Shown: positions 1 to 8,971 of the stretch, piece after piece
Numbering within the stretch: the first letter of the stretch is position 1
Layout: each line of letters starts with the position of its first letter
Assembly: GCF_000702325.1 (NCBI RefSeq)
Contig: NZ_KL370891.1
Location: 2,142,250-2,206,249 of the forward strand
Origin: Thiomicrorhabdus sp. Milos-T2
Lineage (GTDB): Bacteria > Pseudomonadota > Gammaproteobacteria > Thiomicrospirales > Thiomicrospiraceae
Direction of reading: 5' to 3'
Length of the DNA stretch: 64,000 nucleotides
Notes under the pieces: model-generated
Told to the model about the DNA's origin: nothing
The model's input: the letters and a program-made list of their open reading frames with translations, nothing else
Database searches by the model: none
Translations under genes and position numbers: made by a program

Positions 1-224
1 AAAAGGTTTTAGCCGCAGCCATTGAACAAGGCGGAACCACCTTGAAAGACTTTTTATCACCCGACGGTAAGCCAGGCTATTTTGTACAGAAATTAAATGT
101 CTATGACCAAGCAGGCAAGCCCTGCACTGTTTGTGGTACAACAATAGAACGTATGATTCTGAATCAACGTGCTAGCTATTTTTGCCCAAACTGTCAGAAA
201 AAGAAACGTACCCAATCCTCATGA
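1..224 (+). CDS. mutM: Formamidopyrimidine-DNA glycosylase (MutM/Fpg), C-terminal part
   Basis: This is the last 74 codons of a gene that starts before the window; the reading frame is open from base 3 to the TGA at 222–224. The fragment carries the C-terminal zinc finger of Fpg/Nei glycosylases: CTVC, sixteen residues, then CPNCQ, with the conserved Arg in NQRASYF just before the second pair. MutM removes oxidised purines such as 8-oxoguanine and nicks the abasic site using its N-terminal proline, which lies outside the window. The finger binds DNA. The fragment ends in a short basic tail (KKKRTQSS). Family assignment is firm from the zinc finger; Nei would be the only real alternative. Confidence 0.9.
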   Translation, partial: KVLAAAIEQGGTTLKDFLSPDGKPGYFVQKLNVYDQAGKPCTVCGTTIERMILNQRASYFCPNCQKKKRTQSS

Positions 225-334
225 CTTTTTAATGAAATCCAATGTCACCCCATTGACGAGCATTCACCTGTGATTAACAATGCAAGCAACAAGCTGGTTT
301 TTTAACACTGGCAACAATCACAAGGGTGAAAAAG

Positions 335-3028
335 ATGGATTGGTTCAAACAAGACCCACAGCAGGTCATGACAACGCTCAAAAGCGACCTTCAAACCGGC
401 TTAAATGAAACAGACATTGCGGATGCTCAAGCCCAATTTGGTTTAAATCAAATTGTGGCTCAAAAGTCGGTGTCAGGGGTTTGGATGTTGATAAGCCAAT
501 TTAAAAACCCCTTGCTGATTATTTTGATGTTTGGTGCGGTGCTGTCGTTTATCACCGCTCACATGGTCGACGCCATTGCCATCACCGTGATTATTCTAAT
601 CAACGCACTCATCAGTTTTATCCAAGAATACCGCGCACAAAAATCCATCGATGCACTCAAACAGATGGCCGCACCGCAATGCATTGTATTGCGAAATCAA
701 CAGTGGCAAACCCTGGCGGCTTCCGAACTGGTTCCAGGAGACATCGTTAGACTGGATGCCGGTAGCATTGTTCCCGCCGACTTAAGACTGCTGGATACCC
801 AACAACTAAAAATTGACGAAGCCGCTTTAACCGGCGAATCCGAACCCGTTGGCAAACATTGCAATTCCATTCAACAAGCCGACCTACCGATTGCCGACCA
901 ATCAAATATGGCGTTTATGAGCACTGCGGTGACAGAAGGCCAAGGTTTGGGTGTGGTGGTGAACACCGGCATGCACACCGAAGTTGGAAAAATCGCCGAT
1001 TTAATGCAAACTGCCAGCACTCATCTCACCCCCTTACAAGCCCGAGTTCACCGTCTCTCTAAAGTCTTAATCATGGCTGCGTTAATCGTGGTCATGGTGG
1101 TCATCAGCATCGGTTTAATGCATGGCATGAGTTGGTCAGTTTTAATGACGACGGGAATCTCCTTGGCGGTGGCCGCGACACCAGAAGGCTTAATGACGAT
1201 TTTAACGATTGTCTTGACCTTAGGGGCGACCCGAATGATGCGCAACAATGGCCTCGTTCGACAACTGGCTTCAGTTGAAACCTTAGGCTCAACCTCCATT
1301 ATCTGCTCGGATAAAACCGGCACCCTGACCCAAAATAAAATGCAGGTCACCCAACTTTGGACAGCTGGAAACTACTATCACCTCGAAGGAAAAGGCTACC
1401 AACCCGTCGGCCAGTTTTTAGACCATAACCACACGCCGATTGCCCATAAAGAGATTCATAATCTCGAATATATGATGACACTAGCTGTGCTCTGCAATGA
1501 AGCCCAACATGTCGAAAACGACGGCAAACACAGCATCATTGGCTCACCAACCGAAGGCTCTATTTTAGTCGCCGCCGCCAAAATGGGCATGACCAAAGAC
1601 ATCGCCAAAAACGCCTACACAGTGGTGCAAACCTTCCCTTTTGATTCCAAACGAAAAATGATGAGTGTCATCGTCAAAGATCACCAGCAGCAGCACTGGT
1701 TAATTGTCAAAGGTGCGCCGGATGTGATGATACAAAACAGCATTGCGGTACAACTGAAAGACGGTTTGGGCGATATGCTCAGCGATCAGTGCCAAATTCA
1801 TGGAGTGGTTGAGAACTTTGCCAATCAAGCCCTGCGCACACTGGCGATTGGCTACCGTAAATTAGAGCTTAGCGACCTAGAACTCAGTTATGAAGAGTTA
1901 GAAAGCAATCTGCTTTTAGCTGGTATTTTTGGCATTATCGACCCGCCTCGACCGGAAGCCATTGAAGCGGTTTCTGCTTGCCACTCTGCTGGGATTCGAG
2001 TCTCTATGATTACCGGAGACCATGCCATTACCGCCAAAGCCATTGCTCTTAAAATGGGCATTATCAGCGACAGTGATGCTCCGGTATTGGAAGGTAAAAC
2101 GCTCTCTAAAATGTCAGATGATGATCTGTATGAACAGGTCGAACAGACCTCGGTATTTGCTCGTGTGACCCCTGAACACAAGTTACGAATCGTGCAAGCG
2201 TTGCAGAAACACGACCATGTGGTAGCCATGACCGGCGACGGCGTCAACGATGCCCCAGCATTACGAACAGCGGATATGGGTGTGGCAATGGGAATTACAG
2301 GAACTGGGGTATCCAAAGAGTCGGCCGACTTAATTTTACTGGATGACAACTTTGCCACCATTGTCGAGGCGGTCAAAGAGGGGCGACGCATCTATGACAA
2401 TATTCGAAAGTTTATTCGCCAAGATTTAACCACCAATGTCGGTGAAGTCTCCGCCCTGCTATTCGCGTTTATTTTAATCGTGGAAGAACCACTGCTGACG
2501 CTTGCCCCACTGATGATTTTATGGATTAACTTAATCAGTGACGGTCTACCCTCCTTAGCGCTGGGGGTGGATGGCGCCGAAGATAATGTGATGGAACGCT
2601 CACCACGAGCCAAACATGAGAGTTTCTTCTCCGGGCGATTAGGGCAGACTATTCTAGTTCGTGGTTTGATTATGGGGGCCGTGACTTACGGGATGTTTAT
2701 CTACGCCATCAACCTTGGTTTAGAGCAATCCTATGCGCAAACCTTAGCATTTATGACCCTAATTTTTGGACAGCTGGTACAGGTCTTTGATAGCCGAACC
2801 ACCACCAATATTTACCGTCGCAATCCGTTTGGGAATCGAGTTTTATTAGTGGCGGTCGCCGGCTCCGGTTTATTATCGTTAATGATGGTTTATACGCCTT
2901 TCGGCAATTTGCTGTTGGGCACCTTGCCGTTGAATCCAGAACATCTTGGATTGGCGTTTTTAGTGGGCGCCTTACCGGTTCTGTTGCTGTCTGCAATTAA
3001 CAGTATTTTTAACTTAAAATGGTTATAA
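335..3028 (+). CDS. P-type Ca2+-transporting ATPase (type IIA, PacL/SERCA-like)
   Basis: An inner-membrane P-type ATPase of about 897 residues. Visible motifs in order: TGES in the actuator domain (about residue 168), PEGL in transmembrane helix 4, the phosphorylated Asp in DKTGTLT (about 326), TGDGVND in the hinge, NVGEV in helix 5 and NLISDG in helix 6. The PEGL Glu, the NVGEV Asn/Glu and the NLxxDG Asn/Asp correspond to SERCA calcium ligands, so Ca2+ export is more likely than Na+/K+ transport. That is inferred from family knowledge. An upstream in-frame GTG at 326 exists, but AAGGG at 322–326 is well spaced for the ATG at 335, which I chose. It stands alone between mutM and the convergent mod genes. 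Confidence 0.87.
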   Translation: MDWFKQDPQQVMTTLKSDLQTGLNETDIADAQAQFGLNQIVAQKSVSGVWMLISQFKNPLLIILMFGAVLSFITAHMVDAIAITVIILINALISFIQEYRAQKSIDALKQMAAPQCIVLRNQQWQTLAASELVPGDIVRLDAGSIVPADLRLLDTQQLKIDEAALTGESEPVGKHCNSIQQADLPIADQSNMAFMSTAVTEGQGLGVVVNTGMHTEVGKIADLMQTASTHLTPLQARVHRLSKVLIMAALIVVMVVISIGLMHGMSWSVLMTTGISLAVAATPEGLMTILTIVLTLGATRMMRNNGLVRQLASVETLGSTSIICSDKTGTLTQNKMQVTQLWTAGNYYHLEGKGYQPVGQFLDHNHTPIAHKEIHNLEYMMTLAVLCNEAQHVENDGKHSIIGSPTEGSILVAAAKMGMTKDIAKNAYTVVQTFPFDSKRKMMSVIVKDHQQQHWLIVKGAPDVMIQNSIAVQLKDGLGDMLSDQCQIHGVVENFANQALRTLAIGYRKLELSDLELSYEELESNLLLAGIFGIIDPPRPEAIEAVSACHSAGIRVSMITGDHAITAKAIALKMGIISDSDAPVLEGKTLSKMSDDDLYEQVEQTSVFARVTPEHKLRIVQALQKHDHVVAMTGDGVNDAPALRTADMGVAMGITGTGVSKESADLILLDDNFATIVEAVKEGRRIYDNIRKFIRQDLTTNVGEVSALLFAFILIVEEPLLTLAPLMILWINLISDGLPSLALGVDGAEDNVMERSPRAKHESFFSGRLGQTILVRGLIMGAVTYGMFIYAINLGLEQSYAQTLAFMTLIFGQLVQVFDSRTTTNIYRRNPFGNRVLLVAVAGSGLLSLMMVYTPFGNLLLGTLPLNPEHLGLAFLVGALPVLLLSAINSIFNLKWL

Positions 3029-3075
3029 ATTGTGGTCATAAGCTTAGGCATCATCGCCTCGGAGCTCAGCGATGC

Positions 3076-4215
3076 TTAATTGAGAATCGACACTGATTTA
3101 ATCGCCGCCACCCAGGCCTGTCCAACTTGCAAATTCAGTTTATTGTGTGAGCGTTTGGTCACTTGTGCTAGCAGTGGCCAAGGCTCATTCTCAACTCGAA
3201 GCTTCAGCAGATAACTATACTCATTATGTGTATCAATGCTTTCAATGGTGACGGCTAAATGATTTAACATTGAGGTCTGAGAGGGTTGCTCAGACAGCAA
3301 ACTCACCTGTTTGGCAGAGATAACAACACGAACCTGCCCGCCCATTTGATTCGCTTGTGCGTCTTCAACGGACGGCACAAACAGTTCTGCATCTCCGACC
3401 TGTAATCGAGTTAAGCCCTCATCATCAAACTTTTCAACCACCTTGGCAGACAAAACCGAACGCGGCTCAGCCCCTTGATAGAGCGGCGTATTGGGTCGAT
3501 TTAATGCGGGTTCAATCGGCTCTATCGAAGTGATGCGGCCTTGTTGCATAAAAATCACCGTATCCGCTAAACGTTCTACCTCTTCGGGTGAATGGGTGAT
3601 GTATAAAATTGGAATCGCTAACTCATCTCGCAAGCGTTCCAAATACGGCATAATCGCGCGTTTGGCAAACAAGTCTAAGGCGGCCATGGGTTCATCCATC
3701 ATAAGAATTTTAGGCTGCGATAATAATGTGCGACCAATCGCCACACGTTGGCGCTCTCCTCCTGACAAGGTGATTGTATTGCGATTTAATAAATCGGCTA
3801 AACCCAACCATTCAATAACCTGTTCAAATTCAATATCTACCAGGCCTGGTGACTTTTTTTGTGCCCTTTTTAGGCCATAACGTAAATTGTCTTCTACATT
3901 TAAATGCGAGAAAAGACTGGCTTCTTGAAACACATAACCTAACTGGCGTTTATAAATGGGCATTGATTTGCCATTAAGTAACCAGGCCTGGTCAGAAAAC
4001 ACAACTTGGCCTTTCGCCGTGTTTTCAAAACCCGCTAAGCATCTTAAAAAGGTCGTTTTACCGCTGCCTGAATGGCCAAAAATAGCGGTTAACCCCTTCG
4101 CAGGTATTTCAAAATTACCGGTATCTAAAGTGAAATCACCGCGTTGCCAATAGAGTTGACCCTGTAAAAGCCCCGTTAATTCTGCATTTTTGATGCTCTG
4201 TTTAGGCTTTGTCAT
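3076..4215 (-). CDS. modC: Molybdate ABC transporter ATP-binding protein ModC
   Basis: The cytoplasmic ATPase of the molybdate importer, 379 residues. It shows Walker A GHSGSGKTT (about 47–55), the ABC signature LSGGERQRVAIGR, Walker B LMMDEP with the catalytic Glu, and the switch His in ITHSPEE. The C-terminal third is a TOBE/Mop-type domain, as in ModC, which binds oxyanion. Its start overlaps the end of modB by four bases, so the two are probably translationally coupled. Two exact copies of the ACCAGGCCTGGT palindrome lie inside the gene (3839 and 3981), read as PGLV and QAWL. The gene is slightly longer than typical ModC. It is the last gene of the modE-A-B-C set. Confidence 0.92.
   Translation of the reverse strand: MTKPKQSIKNAELTGLLQGQLYWQRGDFTLDTGNFEIPAKGLTAIFGHSGSGKTTFLRCLAGFENTAKGQVVFSDQAWLLNGKSMPIYKRQLGYVFQEASLFSHLNVEDNLRYGLKRAQKKSPGLVDIEFEQVIEWLGLADLLNRNTITLSGGERQRVAIGRTLLSQPKILMMDEPMAALDLFAKRAIMPYLERLRDELAIPILYITHSPEEVERLADTVIFMQQGRITSIEPIEPALNRPNTPLYQGAEPRSVLSAKVVEKFDDEGLTRLQVGDAELFVPSVEDAQANQMGGQVRVVISAKQVSLLSEQPSQTSMLNHLAVTIESIDTHNEYSYLLKLRVENEPWPLLAQVTKRSHNKLNLQVGQAWVAAIKSVSILN
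3839..3850. repeat. Palindrome ACCAGGCCTGGT (in modC)
   Basis: Exact copy, read in frame as Pro-Gly-Leu-Val in modC. Confidence 0.85.
3981..3992. repeat. Palindrome ACCAGGCCTGGT (in modC)
   Basis: Second exact copy in modC, read as Gln-Ala-Trp-Leu. Confidence 0.85.
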
Positions 4216-4892
4216 CTTAACTTAAGCTCCATGCGACGGTTAACCCCATAAACAATAGTTAACACCACTAAACTCATACCCAACATAATGGCTGATAGCA
4301 CATGCGCTTCTGAATATTCAAGCGCATCAACATGATCATAAATAGCAATAGAAGCCACTTGCGTCACACCAGGGATATTTCCGCCTATCATTAGAATCAC
4401 ACCAAACTCGCCCATGGTATGCGCAAAGGCCAAGGTAGCGGCGACTAAGTAATGCCTTCTGGTTAGTGGCAAGGTCACACTAAAAAAGCGGTCTATTGGC
4501 CCTGCGCCTAAGGTGGCAGCCACTTCACTTGATCGTGAACCTAGCTGTTCAAAGCCATTCATAAGCGGCTGAATGGCAAAGGGTAAAGAGTATAAAAATG
4601 ACCCTATAACCAAACCTGACATTGAAAATGGCAGCGGTGAAAACCCCATTGAAGCCCAAAGCTCACCAATAGGACCTCCCGGGCCAATCGTCACTAACAG
4701 GTAAAACCCTAAAACGGTAGGCGGCAACACTAATGGTAAAGCCACCATCGCTTCAAATACGGCTTTTTTCATGCCTTGTACTCGAGCTAGCCATAAAGCC
4801 AATGGCGTACCTAAAATAATTAATAATATCGTGGTATAAAACGCTACCTGTAAGGAAATCCACAAAGGCTGTAAATCGACACCTGCTAACAT
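4212..4892 (-). CDS. modB: Molybdate ABC transporter permease ModB
   Basis: An inner-membrane permease of 226 residues with about five hydrophobic helices. The coupling (EAA-like) region lies around SSEVAATLGAGPIDRFFSVTLP, which docks the ATPase. It forms a dimer that passes molybdate from ModA into the cytoplasm. Its ATG lies about 300 bp downstream of the modA stop rather than directly behind it, because a 240-bp inverted-repeat element occupies the gap (4950–5189). It overlaps modC by four bases. Assignment rests on the sequence similarity pattern and on modA, modC and modE as neighbours. Confidence 0.92.
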   Translation of the reverse strand: MLAGVDLQPLWISLQVAFYTTILLIILGTPLALWLARVQGMKKAVFEAMVALPLVLPPTVLGFYLLVTIGPGGPIGELWASMGFSPLPFSMSGLVIGSFLYSLPFAIQPLMNGFEQLGSRSSEVAATLGAGPIDRFFSVTLPLTRRHYLVAATLAFAHTMGEFGVILMIGGNIPGVTQVASIAIYDHVDALEYSEAHVLSAIMLGMSLVVLTIVYGVNRRMELKLR

Positions 4893-4949
4893 TTTTGTCC
4901 TAACTTAATTGTGAGAGCTTATAAATGATTCAAATAAGATTGGTAACTT

Positions 4950-5189
4950 GAGACCTTTGCTCGAGATAGGTGCGAAAGAAAAATAGGCGTAAGTACCCCT
5001 TGAGGGTAAAAAATTTACCTTATTGCGGCGGAAAATGCAGGGAATAGCTAGCTATTCGCAAGTTGTCGCCCAACGGAAGTACCCTTGGGGTACAACAAAA
5101 ATAAGGTTAATTTTTACCCTCAAGGGGCACCTAGAACCATTTTTACTCGTACATACTCTCGTGTTTATGCCCTTGGGTGCAAAGGTCTC
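4950..5189. repeat. MITE-like inverted-repeat element, copy 1, between modA and modB
   Basis: A 240-bp non-coding element whose ends are an 11-bp inverted repeat (GAGACCTTTGC and its complement). The two halves are largely complementary along their length, and the centre is GGGAATAGCTAGCTATTCGC, identical in the copies at 6971 and 33403. It splits the modA–modB junction, so transcripts reading through would contain a long hairpin. No transposase is encoded. No clear target-site duplication is visible in the flanks. Confidence 0.8.
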
Positions 5190-5197
5190 AACACATT

Positions 5198-5974
5198 TTA
5201 ATCTCCTAAACCGTAACCATAGGCTTCAATTTTTTTACGTGCTTTTTGAGATTTAAAAAACTTTAAAAAAGCTTGGGTTGCTGGCGTTTGTTTACCTTTT
5301 AACACCACCGCTTGTTGAAGCAACTTGGGATAAAGGTTGCTTGGAATTTCAAAATATTTGCCGCCAATTGTTTTATTAGGATTAGAAACATAAGATTTTG
5401 CAATAAGCCCTATCTGAGCATTTTGACTCACAACATAGTGAAAGGTTTTGCCCGCATTTTCACCTAAGGCAATTTTATTCTGTGAGACTAAAGGTTCATA
5501 AAAACCATAATGTTTTAAGGTGGCTACCGCCGCTAAACCATAGGGTGCCGTCTTTGGATTGGCAATAGCAAAAAAATGTAAACGTGGGTTATTAGGATTA
5601 AACCGGGTTAAGTCAGGTGAAACTTTATGTGCATCAGGTGACCAGGCGACTAATTTACCGGTAACATAGGTAAAACGACTATTCGGTTCAATCAAGCCCT
5701 CTTTCTCTAATCGTTCTGGTCGCGCCGCATCTGCTGCAAAAAATAGATCATAAGGAGCCCCTTTTTTTATTTGCGCATATAACATCCCCGTTGCACCGTT
5801 AGAGACTTGTACTTTAATCCCGGTTTCAGCGGTAAAGTCCTTGGATAACGATTTTAATGTGGCCAAAAAATTAGATGCCACCGCTATACGAATACTCTCT
5901 TGAGCAGTTGCGGCTGAACTGCCTAATATGGATGCCATTAACACAACCGAAAGGCTTATTTGTTTTACTCTCAT
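5198..5974 (-). CDS. modA: Molybdate-binding periplasmic protein ModA
   Basis: The substrate-binding protein of the molybdate importer, about 258 residues, with an N-terminal signal peptide (MRVKQISLS, then a hydrophobic run ending near SSAATA-Q). The mature part begins with IRIAVASNF, typical of ModA/extracellular solute-binding family proteins, followed by the oxyanion-contact region SNGATGMLYAQIKKGAPYDLFFAADAARPE. I chose the ATG at 5974 over the ten-codon-longer TTG start, because GAGGAAA sits at the right distance. The longer form would also read into a fragment of the repeat element (5992). It lies downstream of modE and upstream of modB, with a repeat between it and modB. Confidence 0.92.
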   Translation of the reverse strand: MRVKQISLSVVLMASILGSSAATAQESIRIAVASNFLATLKSLSKDFTAETGIKVQVSNGATGMLYAQIKKGAPYDLFFAADAARPERLEKEGLIEPNSRFTYVTGKLVAWSPDAHKVSPDLTRFNPNNPRLHFFAIANPKTAPYGLAAVATLKHYGFYEPLVSQNKIALGENAGKTFHYVVSQNAQIGLIAKSYVSNPNKTIGGKYFEIPSNLYPKLLQQAVVLKGKQTPATQAFLKFFKSQKARKKIEAYGYGLGD

Positions 5975-6067
5975 GGTATTTCCTCTATAACGAGACCTTT
6001 GCATAAAAAGGACTCTTAACGTTTAATTCTTTTGTTCATCTGTTGTTAATCTTTTGTTAATCGGCTA

Positions 6068-6877
6068 TTAATCTGCTATTGCCAATAAAACATGGCTTGC
6101 TTTGACCAATGCACAACAGCGTTTACCTTCTACTAGTTCAAGGTTATCGATACTTTGATTAGTCACAACCGCCGACATTTTTTGACCTCCACCTATATCA
6201 AAAGTCACGTCGCTATTAACCGCGCCAGTCTCTATGGCAAGCACTTCGCCACAAAACATATTGCGGGCACTGGTTTTAAATTTACCTTGAATGTCTTCAC
6301 TTAAAATAACCCAACTCGCTTTAATTAAAGCGAAGGCATCTGACCCGATTTCTAAACCCAAGCGCTCTGCACTGTCCGGAGTAATTTGCGCAACGATTTC
6401 TCTGTGTTCGCCAATGACTAAAACCACTTCACAATTAACCGGGCCTTTTGTAATTTTAATTACCGAACCATGAAATAGATTTCTTGCACTAGTTTTCATT
6501 GATACTTTTCTCATGATTTCTAATTGGCTGAGTACTCCTGGTGAAAGATTTTCTAAATCCCTCATCCAATGCTGCATTTGCTCGTTAAACAGTTGATAAG
6601 CGGATAACAACGCCTGACCTGCCGGCGTTAATACCATTCCCCCGCCCCCAGAACCACCTTTTTGAGCGGTTACCAAAGGTTTTTCTGCAGCCAAATTCAT
6701 CGCTTCAATAGCCTGCCAAGCCCCTTTATAACTTAAACCGCACGCTTTAGCTGCGGCAGATAAAGACCCCAAAGAAGCAATTTTATTTAACAATTCTAGG
6801 CGTCTTTGTCCCGAACGGGACTGCTTAGAACCCATTAAAAATGCGTGCACAAGTTGTTCAGGATGGGATTCTAACAA
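6068..6877 (-). CDS. modE: Molybdate-responsive transcriptional regulator ModE
   Basis: A 269-residue regulator with the ModE layout. The N-terminal winged helix-turn-helix (about 22–110) includes GSLSAAAKACGLSYKGAWQAI and the glycine-rich wing QKGGSGGGGMVLT. Two tandem Mop domains follow, each beginning with TSARN and containing the molybdate-binding pattern (about 127–195 and 199–265). Molybdate-loaded ModE dimers normally repress the mod transport operon. The predicted start is TTG at 6877; an ATG fourteen codons in is the alternative. A ModE-box-like palindrome sits immediately upstream, suggesting autoregulation of the whole modEABC set. It is the first gene of the set. Confidence 0.92.
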   Translation of the reverse strand: MLESHPEQLVHAFLMGSKQSRSGQRRLELLNKIASLGSLSAAAKACGLSYKGAWQAIEAMNLAAEKPLVTAQKGGSGGGGMVLTPAGQALLSAYQLFNEQMQHWMRDLENLSPGVLSQLEIMRKVSMKTSARNLFHGSVIKITKGPVNCEVVLVIGEHREIVAQITPDSAERLGLEIGSDAFALIKASWVILSEDIQGKFKTSARNMFCGEVLAIETGAVNSDVTFDIGGGQKMSAVVTNQSIDNLELVEGKRCCALVKASHVLLAIAD

Positions 6878-6878
6878 A

Positions 6879-6903
6879 GCTATATTACCTTTAATACATA
6901 ACG
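6879..6903 (-). promoter_or_regulatory. Putative ModE operator
   Basis: The 25-bp sequence has half-sites GCTATATT and ATACATAACG around a 7-bp centre. It closely resembles the E. coli modA operator as I remember it (TATATT ... ACATAACG). It lies directly upstream of modE, where a bound dimer would block transcription. Similarity was judged by eye. Confidence 0.55.
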
Positions 6904-6970
6904 ATGCACATTTTGAGTTATCATCTCTTTATTGTCAAGGCTTGATAAATAGTCAGAAAGTATTCATTCT

Positions 6971-7129
6971 GAGACCTTTTCACAAGATAGGTGCGAAAGA
7001 AAAATGAGGAAAAATTTGCCTGATTGCGGCGGAAAACGCAGGGAATAGCTAGCTATTCGCAAGTTTTTCAACAAAAATCGGGTGAATTTTAACCATTTTT
7101 ATTCGTGCATACTCTCGTGCAAAGGTCTC
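6971..7129. repeat. MITE-like inverted-repeat element, copy 2
   Basis: A shorter (159-bp) version of the element at 4950. It has the same terminal inverted repeats (GAGACC...GGTCTC) and the same 20-bp centre, but lacks the CCCTTGAGGG/CCCTCAAGGG arm pair of the longer copies. It lies between the divergent modE and a lipoprotein gene, upstream of both. Confidence 0.78.
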
Positions 7130-7224
7130 ACTTTATAAATGAAATCATTGAATATAGTAATAGTAGGTGGTAATTTAAATCATCAGTCGACTAGTTTACG
7201 AAGATGTGTACAAGGATGCTTTTC

Positions 7225-7692
7225 ATGAAACAAACTCTTAGCCTTTATCGCCCCGCATTGGCAATCATATTGTTCAGCCTTTTTGGTTTAAATGGCTGCA
7301 GTAATCATTCGCAAGATAACATTGTGCAATGGCCAACGGATAAAGCGTGTAATTTACACCAAGAAAGCTGTACGGCAGAAAAGGACGGTGCTAAGGTCAC
7401 CTTAAAAATTAGTCCACACCCTATTCCGATTGCTAGGCCATTAGGAATTGAGGTGGATATTGAGAATTTAGATGTGCAAAAAGTTGAGCTAGATATTACC
7501 GGTATTAATATGTATATGGGTTATAACCGCGTAACGTTGACCCCTGCAAGCCCTACTCGATATATAGGAACATCTATGTTGGCATTTTGTACCAATCAAA
7601 CAATGAACTGGCAAGTCACATTGATGATTCATCAAAAAGATGGCATGCAAATTCAAATCCCATATACGTTAGAAACGAACAATCGTAAATAG
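7225..7692 (+). CDS. Hypothetical lipoprotein
   Basis: About 155 residues. It begins with a lipoprotein signal: basic MKQ, a hydrophobic stretch, then the lipobox LNGC with the lipidated Cys near residue 25. The body is a small, mostly beta-rich domain with several Cys residues (NLHQESC, AFCTNQT). The second half reads like a periplasmic beta-sandwich (VELDITGINMYMGYN). I do not recognise the family. The ATG at 7225 is chosen over the ATG seven codons upstream because AAGGA lies eight bases before it. It is followed closely by the convergent coaD. Confidence 0.7.
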   Translation: MKQTLSLYRPALAIILFSLFGLNGCSNHSQDNIVQWPTDKACNLHQESCTAEKDGAKVTLKISPHPIPIARPLGIEVDIENLDVQKVELDITGINMYMGYNRVTLTPASPTRYIGTSMLAFCTNQTMNWQVTLMIHQKDGMQIQIPYTLETNNRK

Positions 7693-7722
7693 AGGCCTTT
7701 ACAAGAGTCTAAGATTATCGCT

Positions 7723-8214
<492 letters not shown>

Positions 8215-8312
8215 TTAAATTGAAGTCTTTATTTTCATCTTAGTGATGGTTTCAACGCATTTTACGTTAAGCGTATCAATAAAAATATTATTTTTAATTT
8301 ACAACGCAAGAC

Positions 8313-8948
8313 TCACTCGTCAAATTTAAACAAACCAAAACGAACTTGTGATGTGTTTTTTTCTCTATGACAAATCCAGCCATTTGGTAATAATGGCCAA
8401 TCTAGTGGTTTTTCTTGTTCTAAATATAACCAGGCCTGGTGATTTACATAACCATTTTTAAACAGTAAATCTACCGATTTTTGCATTAAGTCTTGATGAA
8501 AAGGTGGGTCTAAAAAGACCAAATCAAATACTGAATCCGATTGATTAGAAAGCCACTGTAAACTATCTGTTTGTTCAACTTGCGCATTATCAACCTTAAG
8601 GGTCAGTAAGTTTTGTTTAAGCTGTTTTGAATTAGCGATATCTAACTCTAATAAAGTAGCGTGTTTGGCACCTCGTGATAAGGCTTCAAAGCTTAATGCG
8701 CCAGAACCCGCAAAAACATCTAAACAGGTGGCTCCTGGTACGTCAAACTGCAACCAGTTAAACAGCGTTTCACGAACCCTATCAGAAGTAGGTCTTAAGC
8801 CTTCTGCATTCAACACAGGAAGTTTTCGACCACGCCAGTCACCACCAATAATACGCACCTCTCCTAAACTGTCTGCTTTAGACCGACCAGGCCGGGTAGA
8901 TTGTTTAGAGGGTTTTGCTTGGGTGTGATAACGTTTGTTTTTAGACAT
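8313..8948 (-). CDS. rsmD: 16S rRNA (guanine966-N2)-methyltransferase RsmD
   Basis: A 211-residue SAM-dependent methyltransferase that modifies G966 of 16S rRNA in the 30S subunit. The basic N-terminus is followed by VRIIGGDWRGRKLPV, the RPTSDRVRETLFNWL region, the SAM-binding loop DVFAGSGALSFEALSRGA and the catalytic DPPF motif (VFLDPPF). Length and motif order match RsmD. It sits in a minus-strand block with the upstream cvfB-like gene (23-bp gap) and the downstream coaD. One ACCAGGCCTGGT palindrome is embedded at 8429 and read as HQAWL; a diverged copy is near 8888. Confidence 0.94.
   Translation of the reverse strand: MSKNKRYHTQAKPSKQSTRPGRSKADSLGEVRIIGGDWRGRKLPVLNAEGLRPTSDRVRETLFNWLQFDVPGATCLDVFAGSGALSFEALSRGAKHATLLELDIANSKQLKQNLLTLKVDNAQVEQTDSLQWLSNQSDSVFDLVFLDPPFHQDLMQKSVDLLFKNGYVNHQAWLYLEQEKPLDWPLLPNGWICHREKNTSQVRFGLFKFDE
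8429..8440. repeat. Palindrome ACCAGGCCTGGT (in rsmD)
   Basis: Exact copy, read as Gln-Ala-Trp-Leu near the rsmD C-terminus. Confidence 0.85.
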
Positions 8949-8971
8949 AATAGAGTTATGAATTTATGGTT

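Noticed and set aside
1048-2996. Several open frames opposite or inside the P-type ATPase gene
   Set aside because: They are antisense or out-of-frame shadows of a gene whose own frame has complete family motifs.
4893-5197. Riboswitch or Moco-type RNA element between modA and modB
   Set aside because: The same sequence recurs next to unrelated genes (cls), so it is a dispersed repeat rather than a molybdenum-specific leader.
5023-5256. Open frame across MITE-like copy 1
   Set aside because: It lies inside the inverted repeat and overlaps modA antisense; no protein-like features.
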